From Malania oleifera (Eukaryota; Streptophyta; Magnoliopsida; Santalales; Ximeniaceae), in the NCBI RefSeq assembly GCF_029873635.1, contig NC_080423.1, forward strand, positions 105,837,773 through 105,901,772: a stretch of DNA of 64,000 bases. The letters run 5' to 3'. Both the position numbers and the translations under genes were made by a program. The notes under the pieces were generated by a model that saw only the letters and a list, made by a program, of their open reading frames with translations, made no database searches and was not told the DNA's origin. Below, piece by piece: positions 25,101 to 35,321 of the stretch. The stretch's first letter is position 1; every line of letters starts with the position of its first letter.

Positions 25101-25170
25101 ATATGTGTAATCTCCCAAAGTTTAGAATGTAACCACGGTATTCCTCCGCCATAAGTGAGGGTAAGTAATA
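25101..25170 (+). repeat. Sequence shared with LINE tails (TGTAATCTCCCAA ... CATAAGTGAGG)
   Basis: GTGTAATCTCCCAAAG, then AATGTAACCACGGTATTCCT and CGCCATAAGTGAGGG, lie between the pol region and the purine tract. The same string of words occurs at 9555-9615 (reverse), 38255-38330 (reverse, weaker), 46820-46900 (plus, LINE) and 55035-55125 (reverse, LINE). Confidence 0.85.
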
Positions 25171-25257
25171 AAATAAGTAGACCATTTATCTCTTGGGATG
25201 ATAGATTATATGGATGATGTTCAATACAAATAGTAAATTTTGAGGACAAAATTTTAT

Positions 25258-25270
25258 AAGGAGGGGAGAA
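25258..25270 (+). other. Polypurine tract
   Basis: AAGGAGGGGAGAA lies directly before the TG of the 3' LTR. Confidence 0.9.
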
Positions 25271-26341
25271 TGTAATAACCCAAGAAAATATTAAGGGCTT
25301 CGTCGATGAATATAGGGGATTCGTCGACGAGTATACATGAGAACCTCGTCGACGAGGGAAGGTTTCGTCGACGAGAAGATGCTAAGAGGGGGTTTGGAAT
25401 AGTCTAAAATTCTTTGATGAGGGGTGAAGGTTTGTTGACAAACTTTGTTCAGGACTCGTCGACGAGATGACGTGTCTCATCGATGAACCCGGGGCTATAA
25501 ATAGAAAAAACCCAAATTTTTCAGCTAAAATGGGCACAAATTCTTTCCTCTCTTTCTCTAAACGTCTCCCTCTCCTCCTCTCTTTGATTCCGACTCTGTT
25601 TCTTGCCGGATCGACAATCTAAGACCACCACGAAGCTCTTGGGAAAGTTCTCTACAAGCCTGCCGGAGCGGATCGTCGGTGGGAGTGGATTGAATTTCAT
25701 CCCAATCTCAAGGTAAGACGTTTTATTCAAATTTGTCTTTCCCATAGTTATATAAAATGTTGTACGTAGAAAAATAATGATATTTTATTTTGAAAGATGT
25801 TTTCAGGATTTTGAGTAGGGAACCCTATGGGAGTAGGACTAGGCTTAGTAAGGGCCCCAGAAATCAAGTAAGGGAAATACGCTATGCTATGAGTTTTCAA
25901 AATGTTAATAGAAATTTCATAGAAACATATACATGCCATTTTATTATATAGTTTTATAGAATAAGGGAATTTAATGGTTGTGTGGCGTGAGTAGACATTT
26001 ATTTGATATAGAATTTATACAGCTTTTTCCAGCATATTATGTTGCACAGTATAATCAGAAAATTATACAAATCAGTACATGTAGATATTTATTCAGATCA
26101 ATATATTTTACAGATATTTATCCAGATTGGTATATACAGTATTTCACAATATGCCATGTTTCCTAATACCATAACACTTAGTTTACACAGATAGTTTATA
26201 CAGTCAGTTTATACAGATAGAATATACAGTTATAACATTAAGATGCTACAGATATGTTGTTTAGATATTACAGTAATTACAGTACAGAATTATAATGTCA
26301 TGGTTACTTTGGAAACATGATAAAAACAACAAAGATAATTA

Positions 26342-26397
<56 letters not shown>

Positions 26398-26748
26398 GTA
26401 GTATCAGATCCCTGATGAGGTATTACAGATAGATACAGTTACAGAGTACGGTACCGTTGCTATATACATAATAGAGTGCAACCACATATCTTAGATAGTG
26501 TGTGGGTACTGTCAAATTGTGTTAGGAGAGGATGACGCTCCCAAGTTTGGGTTGAGGGGGCCAGTTTGACAAGGTAGCTGTATTAGTTCCGTGCTTTGGA
26601 GTGGATGTAGTTTGGCCGGACTGAGGTAGTGTAGAGTACAGTGACTTACCTGGTAGGCCAACCAGAGTTAAGTCCCGCCTATGGGTCGCATAACCCTATC
26701 ATAAGGGGTCAAATCATGACATACAGATTTCTAGGAAAAAAATCATAG

Positions 26749-26809
<61 letters not shown>

Positions 26810-27369
26810 GAATACAGTTTTTACAACATTTGATATATATAGTATGATATTAGCAGTAAGAAAGATATTAAGTTTAGATGATATACTTATATTTTAAGTT
26901 ATGATAAATGTAAAATATATTTTTACTGATTTGTCAGTTTTATAGTTTCAAATGTTAATATTATTGATATGCAACTTGGTCGCCACACACTTGTAATAGC
27001 ATATTTCCACTTACTGAGCGTCGACTCACTCTATTATTCTAATATTTTTCAGGTGAACCAGTTAGGCGAGCTGAGCAAGCTAGCAGATAGAAAGAGACCC
27101 CTTTTATTGCCTTGTATATAGGGTAAGTTTTTGTTGGATATTGTGTTTTGGGTAGAGGGGACTTGTATGTGTAATTATGATGTGGGTAAAACTATTGGGT
27201 TCTGGTATTGTACATATATTTGTGGTTATGTGATTTATGTTTTTCCACTGCTTAGGTGTGCCCACTATTTACAGAAGTACTTCAGTGCCTAGCTGAGGCC
27301 TGTGAGACTATAGCAAGGATATTAAAATAATATATCTATAAAAAAATGGAGAAATTTTGGGTCGTTACA
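25271..27369 (+). repeat. 3' LTR of the plus-strand Tekay element
   Basis: 2,099 bp, the partner of 18291-20247. It is longer mainly because two TA microsatellites grew (26343-26396 and 26751-26806). TATA box CTATAAATAG at 25495, donor-like AAG|GTAAGA at 25713 and acceptor-like TTTTTCAG|G ending at 27052. Confidence 0.95.
26343..26806. repeat. Two expanded (TA)n microsatellites in the 3' LTR
   Basis: Runs at 26343-26396 and 26751-26806 correspond to much shorter runs at 19343-19362 and 19711-19722 in the 5' LTR. They have expanded since insertion. Confidence 0.9.
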
Positions 27370-27374
27370 ACACC

Positions 27375-27532
27375 GTCAATGAATCCCTGTCTAGCCACAA
27401 GACAACCCTCGACCTACTCTATCCATATCTCAATCTACCCATTTCGTACATTCCTATCCTCTAGTATGTTCACCTAATCAAGCCTAACCAAGTCTACAAG
27501 ACCTAACAACCTGGTTAGCTCTGATACCAAGC
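27375..27532 (-). other. 5' leader and primer-binding site of the minus-strand Tekay element
   Basis: The leader resumes after the nested element. AGCTCTGATACCAA at 27517-27530 is the reverse of the initiator Met-tRNA primer site and lies 2 bp from the LTR that starts TGTCACGCCCCG at 27533. Confidence 0.85.
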
Positions 27533-29262
27533 TGTCACGCCCCGAACCCTGAAAGTGGGCCCTAGGGTGTGATATGAGAACCTAACCTGTATTTGTATCA
27601 TACAAACATCCATGATACTAATAAACATGAGGGTCCAACTCAATAGGGCTCGCGGATACCCTGCTAACAATCATTATTCACATGAATAACACAGCGGAAC
27701 ATATTTCAACCTATTACATTCATTCATACCAAAGTACTAAGTCTGTCATAATACAAAATATCAACCCAAGGTATCCAACATAATCCAAAAATGACACAAC
27801 AGTACTTACAAAAACTAACAAAATACTACACTCCAAAACCCTCTAGAACGCTAGGTCCGGCTACTTGAAGGACCTGAAACAAATTTGTATGATTGGTGAG
27901 ACACTTCTTAGTAAGGGAGAATTAGGTTATATTAATGTGTGGGCATATGAGTGTTATTCCAATAAAAAACAAAGCATTTCACATTTCCAGTATTTTCACA
28001 AATAGTTCTAGTATATTTCACAATCATCGGTATAATCTGAAAAATCGGCATGTCATTATTGACCCATCGTATTGAATCGGTATTCCACAACCCTCGATAT
28101 TATCTGGAAAACCGGCATGTCATTATTGACCCCACGGCATTGAATCGACGTTTTAGTAACCATAATCCGGCAAACTGGCATGTCATTATTGATCCACGGT
28201 ATTGAATCGGTATTCCACAACCCTCGATATTATCCGGCAAACCGGCATGTCATTATTGACCCCACGATATTGAACCGATACAAATCTAGTGTTTTTACAC
28301 TCTTCGGCATAAATTGGAAATTTATGACCATTAGTATTAACCCGGCATGTCTTACGACCCCACAGTATTAATCCAGAATGTCTCGACCCCACGGAATCAA
28401 ACCAGCATGTCATTATTGACCCCACGGTAATGAAACTGGTATGTCAGTAACCACAATTCCTGAAAACAGTTTGGAACTCCAGTTCCTATATTTCATTTCA
28501 AACACATCACAACTCAATCATCACAAAATATCCTCTCCTACCACACCTATTTGGATAATTAAACAATCATATGATAATTGATCCAAAAATACAGTTTAAC
28601 AAAGAATAAAGGTACGGTCATCTCTGTAAATAAATGATTTTCCAAAAGAAACGGAGACGATACTCGAAACCCTAATTTCCTCGAAAACCACACACCTAAA
28701 AAATTGGCAATCTCACCTGGTGAAATTTTCCAAACAAGTAACCAAAACATCCGTATAAACATAACCTACAGTTCTACCGAATCAGATTTTAAAAATAATT
28801 GATATAAACAAATCCCCTTACCTGTTCCCAAATACCGAAACATGACTCCAAATGGCTCGAAACAGTCACACGGATTCCCAAATCCTAAAACTGAAAGACC
28901 ATACGTCAATATCACCCTATTTAATACAGATCTACAAGTCACTAGACTCGTTTCGACCCTTACCTCAACTTTGGGGTAAAAACCCGAAAATCCTCAAATC
29001 GAGATTCTACTCTGTAGGAATTGTAGAGATTCACCCGCTAATCCACGTAGTAATGTTGGATCGTTAATTTGGGCAACAAGCCGCTCGAAATCTTAGAGAG
29101 AGAGAAAGAGAGTGAATTCGCAGTTGAGAGAGAGAGAGAGAGAGAGTTATATAATAAACATAACTTAACCCTTAAGTAATCTAAAAATATCTCCTCCAAG
29201 ATATTTATATATAAATATCTAAAAATATCTCCTTCAAGATATTTTTTTTTTGGGTTACTACA
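27533..29262 (-). repeat. 5' LTR of the minus-strand Tekay element
   Basis: 1,730 bp, TGTCACGCCCC ... GGTTACTACA, with target duplication ATATA outside. In reverse reading a TATATAAC box lies at 29144-29155. Next come a CT tract, donor-like GAG|GTAAGG at 28963 and CAG|GTAAGG at 28821, the minisatellite (28045-28440), the CTCACC/CTTACTAAG block (27895-27917) and a good acceptor-like TTTCAG|G ending at 27874. Confidence 0.93.
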
Positions 29263-29267
29263 ATATA

Positions 29268-29760
29268 CGTGGTTCACGGTAGCAATCCAACCAATATTTC
29301 ACTATGAAATTGAAAATTTACAACACACTTCATACAATGATATCTCTATATGCCCAAAAGGACCTATTCTACAACCCCTCAAAGGTTTCCCTTCAAATAT
29401 CCAACTGTCCCAATGTTCCAATTCAAAATTTGAATTCTTCCTCACGGCCCAAGAGCACTCGTTGACGAGAACGAGACACTTGTTAACTAGTATGACCACT
29501 CGTTGACGAGTTTGATTTTATGCTCTCAATATCTCAGAGACTTTGCAATTTCCGGCTTCTTGGTATTTACTCGTCAACGAGAGCAAGGCACTCGTCGACG
29601 AGTCACTGCTGCACTCTTCAAGAATTCAACCCATATGCTTTTCATCTTTTGTTTATGAGCCCTAAGTATAAGAGCCACACATACAAATACAACAAAAACT
29701 CTGCTTAGTATTCATTTATGTATAAATTGAACATGAAAGTTCAATGAAAGGTTTGGTTAT
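29268..29760 (-). repeat. copia 5' LTR, outer portion
   Basis: Continues the LTR interrupted at 7724 (GAGAATATA joined to CGTGGTTCACGG across the insertion). It carries five CTCGTCGACGAG-like palindromes (29455-29600) and, in reverse, GACGAGTAAATACCAAGAAG, the same cassette seen in gypsy LTRs. A TATACTTA-type box lies near 29665 in reverse. The outer end is not sharply defined and is placed near 29760. Confidence 0.65.
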
Positions 29761-29951
29761 TACCTTCTACTTGTTTTCCTTAAGGCTGTTTAGTGTTAAT
29801 TTTTTAATCCTATGTTTGGAGAGATTTTGGATTTGAATGTTTCTTTGAATTGGGATAAGATGTTCTTTAAAATTGTATAAAAAATGTCTAAATTCACCTA
29901 AATCCAAATTCAAGGTTTAAGCCTATACTTCTAAATGTAGCGTAAATGCTT

Positions 29952-30097
29952 TTACCCTGTGCTTGGGAGCATGGATTTTCATCTTGAATTTGGATTTGTG
30001 TATGTTCGGATCAATAATAGTATAAAATTGTATTAAATTTCTTTTAAATTCATAATTTTTAATTCAAAATTTGAAATTCATGCTCTCAAACATTATC
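29952..30097. mobile_element. MITE-like element
   Basis: About 145 bp bounded by imperfect inverted ends: GTGCTTGGGAGCATGGATTT on the left and the reverse of AAATTCATGCTCTCAAACAT on the right, agreeing at about 16 of 21 positions. The interior is AT-rich. Target duplications are not clear. A similar pair of ends occurs at 31617-31722. Confidence 0.35.
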
Positions 30098-31616
30098 CTA
30101 AGGCATAGTATCGAGTAATTTTAATCTATACAATTGACTAACCCGAAACAAGATAAGGATGATGTTTCATTCTTACAATTTTTTCGCTTAAATCCATGCA
30201 ATGCCTCTTTGTAGTAAGAATGAAATGAAATAAAATATTAAATGAGAGTATGCAAAAATTAAGCGAATTAGTAAGATAATAATGTTTCATAACAATAACA
30301 TGTCACTCAATTTCTCACAAGAAGAAACCAAGTGGAATATTATGATTAAAAGCAACAAAATATCATGATAAATGAATATTTTAAATATAGCAAACCCCAA
30401 GAACATGTTTGGAGATATCTATCTAACCTCATGTTGGGAACCTTGAATTTAGATCTTAAAATTAGATGTGTGATTTTTGATCGAATGGAATTTAAATTTA
30501 TATTATTTTATAAGTTGACTTATACATATTTATTATTTATTAATTACTATTCTCTTGAATAGATAAAAGAAACAAATTTAAAAACTCAAATCTATTATGG
30601 AATCGAGTAATTTACATTATGAAATAAGAATAGTAAATATGAAATGCCTAGGGATGAGCAAAAATAATTAATTAGGCCTATTAGTTCACGATTAAAGATT
30701 CTCATTTCGGTAGAAATACATAGTATCATCAACATGTATATTTATATGATGCGCCGATCGTAAGTGATATAAAATGATAAATATCATATTAATATATTTA
30801 TGGTAATGTGATTTATGCTTCATTGTTCAATCACTCAAGATACATACATAATATATATATATATAAAGAACAATTCTGCATTTTATAAGTGATTAAAAGT
30901 TAATTACTATTATCTTAAGTTTATTAAATATGTTATGTGGTGACTCAATAGTGTCTTCATGCTTCAAAATATCTAACAAATAAAAAAAATAAAAAAAAAT
31001 AATTTTTTTTGAATTTTCCTACACATCACATACGTATATCTTAATTCTTAAACACTGATCAAATGATTATTTGTTATAATTATATACTGAAGTTTCTAAT
31101 AATTATAAGAAGCAATAAAAAAAGAAATAAACATATATTCATAAAATTATATATTTGACAATTATTATTTTAATTTTTTAAAAATTATTTTAAGTATAAA
31201 TCTATAAAAAAAAAAATTCTCAAAATAAAAAACATAAAATATGCATGTTAAAGCCTTCTTTTATAAATGAAAATCATTTAACATCTTGAAAGTGGGAGCC
31301 TAAAAGGGTTTGGGGCCCATCTTTGTGAGAGATAGGGCACACTAGATGTGGAGCCCATCCTATGAATAACTCAAAACACATTTAGGATCTCATTTTGAAA
31401 AGTCTACTACAATCCATTATAAATGGATTAGTACTGTAAATAAATTAAATTGTGTTGAGTTTTATCATGTTCAAATTTATTTATTAAATTTTGAATCAAA
31501 AGCTTAATATATTTGTTCAAACTTGTTTATTATGCAAGTGAACGAGCTAATACGTTCTTATTGAGATGGTCATAAATAAATTGCTTCTTTTAAACCCTCT
31601 CATAGAGACTCTTACC

Positions 31617-31722
31617 TTTTGTTTGAGAATAGATTTAAAAATAACTTAATACAAAATTAAATTAAAATTTGTTCAAATTCATTGAAATTCAAATTCAAAG
31701 GCTGAAACCTGTGCTCTCAAAC
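31617..31722. mobile_element. MITE-like element, second copy of a similar type
   Basis: TTTTGTTTGAGAATAGATTT on the left and CTGTGCTCTCAAACAGAA on the right form imperfect inverted ends of the TGTTTGAGAGCA type. About 105 bp with an AT-rich core and no coding content. Confidence 0.35.
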
Positions 31723-32267
31723 AGAATGACAAAGTTTGATTTGACAACAAAAAGTTGGAGAAAGACTCTACTAATAGTCTAATACTATTTTACAAATTCT
31801 TTGATCCCACCAAATCAACCTATTCATTGTAGATTATGGCCCTATCACTAAATTCAAGTGATAGAATTTCGGTTAACCGATATTACGTTCAAACAATCTC
31901 GATTATTAATTTTTAAGTCCTCTATCAAGTTTAACCAACTTTATTAAACGAGGATAATCTAAACCTATTAAATAAACCCAACTAAGTATATAATCCCACC
32001 ATCTATAACTCAAAACTATCCAAATTTATTTATTATGCTTACAAACCCAACTAAGCATATAATCGAAATTTATAGAAACTAGCTTTATTTGTCTACTAAA
32101 ATGGATTATAAACATAAGGTGAACCTAAAGTATTTTGAAAAACTGAAGCGTGCGCAGTACGCACCGTCCATTTTCTCAGTTCCCGCTCATAATTTTTTGC
32201 CCTAACCGCCACGCTCAGAAAATTCCCTATACAAAGAAGTGGAGAAACCGACCCGATCCGAACCGAA

Positions 32268-32317
32268 CTCGAGCTCGAAATCGAAATCGAAATCGAAATC
32301 GAAATCGAAATCGTAAT

Positions 32318-32349
<32 letters not shown>
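32268..32349 (+). repeat. (TCGAAA)n hexamer array and (GA)n run in a 5' leader
   Basis: About six TCGAAA units followed, after GTAATCC, by about 16 GA units that end directly at the ATG of the next gene. Both lie in the presumed 5' untranslated region. Long frames across them are low-complexity artefacts. Confidence 0.9.
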
Positions 32350-32352
<3 letters not shown>

Positions 32353-34009
32353 TTGGGGAGAATGCGAGCAGGTTCTTCTCTGGATTGCTTGGAGAGACCA
32401 CCTTCTAAGCTCATCAAAGACGATACCCTCTCCATCTACGGTAATTTCCTTCTCTTATTCCTCTGAGTTTTTAACATATGCTCAATTCTTGATGCTCCTG
32501 CGTCTACCCGTTTGTTTGGTTGCCGATTGAAAGAGTTAGGAAGGAGGGGTCGATATATTTTCTTTCAATCTAAGGATTTTTAGCATGCTAGTGCTTTAAC
32601 GGGAAGAAAATTGGTTTGGGGGAAGCTGGGAAGGGGTTGGGGAGTGAAGGTTTTTGCTGCCTCCCATATTCCTGAACTTTCTCGCGAGCCAAACAGAAGG
32701 TTACTTTTAGTAATGGTTGCGAGAATGTTTAAATTAGTGGGGGGTTATGAAGAGGAAAGGGAAATATTTACCCCCATTTTTTTGATTTGCTGTGATAGGG
32801 AAATATAGCATGGGCAATGATTTGATTTGGTGAGGAAATTTTCGCTTCGGTTGGCCCCAAGCCCTCCAGTGTTTGTTCAGCTTGGATATGGAGATTATCT
32901 GTTTCGTACCACACTTGCAAATGTCCTATCTGATCTTGCCTATATATATATAATCACAACCCCAAACATGGATTTTGGTTTTGCTGAGTTCTGAGTAGAG
33001 CCGCTTCAAGTATTGAAGTTTTGGGTCATGTTGGGATATGAATGAGAAGGGCAACTCCATTCAAGGGTCTTTCTTGGTCTGCAGCAGCTTAGCCCTATCT
33101 GTGCGTGTTCCTTGGAATATATCCAAAGGAGAAAGTATAGTGAAACTTTATTGAAATAGGTTAACGCAAGAATCATAGCAGTATTTTCTTTTCCTTATTT
33201 AATGCTTAATAATTGCAATTTGCAAGATACTGTCTAAATACTTGATGTTCGGAGGCTGGTAGTCCAAATGCATTATCTGCCATTAAAATATCTTTTCAGG
33301 TGAGATCCTATGAGAACTGTTAGATTGTAACGTAACTTTCCAGGAACACTGCATAAGTAAGCCATCTTAAATTGAGGAAGGAAGCTTGCTTGTTCATTTC
33401 TAATGTGCAGTATAAAAAAATGAATGCTGTATTTCTTTGTGAGGCACTAATCTGTAAATATTTAATGACTCATTACTTGTAGAATTTTATTATGATTCAT
33501 TGTTATATTTAATTATTTGAAAGGCCAAGCTGTTTTTTTTTAATAAGCAAGCAAGTGCAGAAGGCTAAATGGTTACTCATAATCCATGTAATAGTAGTTG
33601 CTAAAAGATCTGAGGTTTATCAAGTTCAAGTTTCTTTTTCCTTTTTGCAGAGGCAACACTTATAAAGCTGACGGAGGGTTCCAGAAATGACCAAAATTCA
33701 TACCCTGAGGTAGCAATGCAGATAGAAACTGATTGTACTTATATGAGCAGTTTGCCCAACGAACATTCAATGACGACAGATACTGATTGTTTTTCGCCAA
33801 ATTCTATTGATTGTCAATCTATGTGCAGCTCAAAACAGCAACAGAGCAGAACTGTCTCAGTTCTTTACCTGTTTTCCAAGTATAAGAGTCCTAGAAAGGC
33901 AATGGCAACTGAGGATTATGGTTCTGCTGGTGCTTCACTGAGCCAAACCCCTAAACCCCCCAGCAACCTAAACACGCTTGCCCCAACCCATCTGGACTCT
34001 CCTCAATAA
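32350..34009 (+). CDS. Two-exon host gene of unknown function, 149 residues
   Basis: Exon 1 is 32350-32440 (MLGRMRAGSSLDCLERPPSK then LIKDDTLSIY). It ends at a GTAATT donor after one base of a split Glu codon. Exon 2 is 33651-34009, begins after TTTTTGCAG and reads EATLIKLTEGSRND, ending LNTLAPTHLDSPQ before TAA. The intron is 1,210 bp. The protein is hydrophilic and serine/glutamine-rich in the middle, with a basic segment SVLYLFSKYKSPRKAM. There is no signal peptide or membrane helix. The short N-terminal motif SKLIKDDTLSIYEATLIKL looks conserved and resembles what I recall of small uncharacterised plant proteins, but I cannot name a family. The start is chosen because it opens the frame that splices cleanly. 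It is convergent with the kinase gene at 35322-38018. The exon structure is inference from splice signals. Confidence 0.65.
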
Positions 34010-35321
34010 AGGTGAGGTTACAGTGACCTATATCAGTTTACAGATGGGGTGGAAGTTGAACAGCGATTGGAAGATGAATGTGTCAGTTCTTTGCCTGTCT
34101 TCTCAGTGCAAGATTTGAACAAATAGAGTCTACAACTCTCATAAGTGTTCTAATTATGTGATTTTTACCTGATTAGCACTTGGATTGGTGCTTGATGAGA
34201 TGTATATTAGTTTGTAACTGTATTTTTGAGCCCTCATAAGAGAGTACTTCAATGCATGAAATGGAAGTGGGTGGCTTGCAGTTGCAAGTAATCGTCCAAT
34301 GAAAATTTACTCCCTGTTTTCTTTGCATTTACAGACTCAGGCATCCCGCATGAAAGTAGCAGGTGCAGAATGAATGTTTCTGCTGAAAAATAGTGTGAAA
34401 TATTACTTCAGCCATTCTGTTCAATTCAAGCTTGAATGATAATAGTGGTAACCAAACTAAGTCCTACTGATGTGTTCTACAAATCTCTTGCTTTTTTATG
34501 ATCCAAAAAATGTTACTAACAGTAATATGGATTCTTTTTACTAGGGTTTAGTTATTTTGTATCTTCCCTTTCTCTTATACATGTCAACCAGATCATTTAC
34601 TTTCTTTTCATGGAAGTGTTGTTTTGACTAGTACCAAGTAGGATGGCTTAAGTTACAAGTACAAATTCATCAAATGTGTGCATAAAATTTGGACAAGTGA
34701 CATGGCTATCCCCCTCTCAATTCAAAAAATTTGCACAGGAAAGGGTCAAAAAAAATCTGGTGATTCAAAAGCTGATTAGGAAAAGAAAATTCAGAAATTC
34801 TATAAAGCTGAAAAAGATTTTAACCTGATATCAATAGCAAGAAACTTCAGGCCAGGTTAGGTACCTTAGGTGCAAAACAACACCATCAGAGGAGATCTGA
34901 AACTACACTTCAATGAAGTAACCTTAGGTTCAAAACAACAAGACTTAACAAGATTAATGGTTGACAATCAACTCAATAATTGCTGGATAAGATTGGGAAG
35001 TTGGGAACTCTTTAGGTGCTGGATAAGAATTTCATATGAATTATGTTCCACTAACAGCATTGGCAAATGGCAACAGTAAATATTTTAAATGTTTGGATTG
35101 AATCACTATTGGCAATTTTAAGTCGAACATTCAAGAGAATGGCATTGAAGAATTCTCACTTGAGCTTACAGAATTACAGCCGGAACATAAAAATTTTAAA
35201 GTCATTAAACCACTTGAAGTTGTATAGGACAACAAATTGACTTTTAAATTACATATTCTTGGTCAATTTCTTCAAAACTGCATTGCTTCATAATTGAGAC
35301 CACGAAGAATGTGGAGAAAGA
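34010..35321. other. Intergenic region between two convergent host genes
   Basis: Probably the 3' untranslated parts of both genes plus spacer. At 34078-34112 the words TCAGTTCTTTGCCTGTCTTC echo TCAGTTCTTTACCTGTTTTC in the coding exon at 33855, a possible small duplication. No further gene is recognised. Confidence 0.5.

Larger units (their letters stand above)
18291..27369 (+). mobile_element. Ty3/gypsy Tekay-type element, full length, plus strand
   Basis: Both ends are sharp. LTRs 18291-20247 and 25271-27369 begin TGTAATAACC and end in CA, with a perfect target duplication ACACC (18286-18290 and 27370-27374). The primer site TGGTATCAGAGCC lies at 20252 and the purine tract AAGGAGGGGAGAA at 25258-25270. 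Internal order is gag, protease, RT, RNase H, integrase and a chromodomain-related C-terminus. The LTRs differ by about 8% by eye outside the microsatellites, suggesting a few million years. It is broken, with a dozen or more breaks. It is inserted in the 5' leader of the older minus-strand Tekay element. Confidence 0.95.
7725..29262 (-). mobile_element. Ty3/gypsy Tekay-type element, full span with nested insertions
   Basis: Flanked by ATATA at 7720-7724 and 29263-29267. LTRs are 7725-9436 (3', reverse) and 27533-29262 (5', reverse). The primer-binding site is the reverse of TTGGTATCAGAGC at 27517-27530, and the purine tract is the reverse of AAGGAGGGGAGA at 9437-9448. Parts on the minus strand are gag (18102 to about 17130), protease remnants, RT (about 11560-10800), RNase H (about 10640-10213) and the C-terminal chromodomain-related segment (about 9990-9745). 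Two later insertions sit inside: a solo LTR at 11984-17022 and a plus-strand Tekay element at 18291-27369. The two LTRs differ by about 8% by eye, suggesting a few million years. It is broken, with of the order of ten breaks. Confidence 0.9.
3575..29760 (-). mobile_element. Ty1/copia element (Tork-like), interrupted by a nest of other elements
   Basis: Minus-strand copia fossil. Its 5' LTR begins at 7593 on the plus strand, is interrupted at 7724 by a Tekay element with target duplication ATATA, and resumes at 29268. The tRNA-Met binding site (reverse of TTGGTATCAGAGC) lies at 7580-7592. Parts in order on the minus strand are gag (about 7566-6800), integrase (about 6450-5310), reverse transcriptase (about 5000-4050) and RNase H (4174-3584), then a purine tract at 3579-3590. 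Its 3' LTR is not seen, because another LTR abuts at 3574. The order INT before RT is diagnostic of copia, and the wording of the RT (KTAFLHDDLEEQIYM) points to Tork. It is broken, with of the order of ten breaks. It is the oldest layer of this nest. Confidence 0.85.
29770..32095. other. AT-rich intergenic DNA with MITE-like pieces
   Basis: No reading frame with recognisable content. Short palindromic elements of a MITE type are listed separately. Near 30830-31250 there are long A/T runs. I see no RNA gene here. Confidence 0.6.

Noticed and set aside
33716-34009. Second exon of the small host gene read as a separate gene starting at the internal Met
   Set aside because: The acceptor at 33650 and the split Glu codon join it cleanly to 32350-32440.
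34884-34902. Words CACCATCAGAGGAGATCT resemble the TIRGDL part of the kinase exon at 36600, in the opposite orientation
   Set aside because: The match stops after about 18 bases on both sides and no other kinase piece lies nearby, so chance is the simpler explanation.
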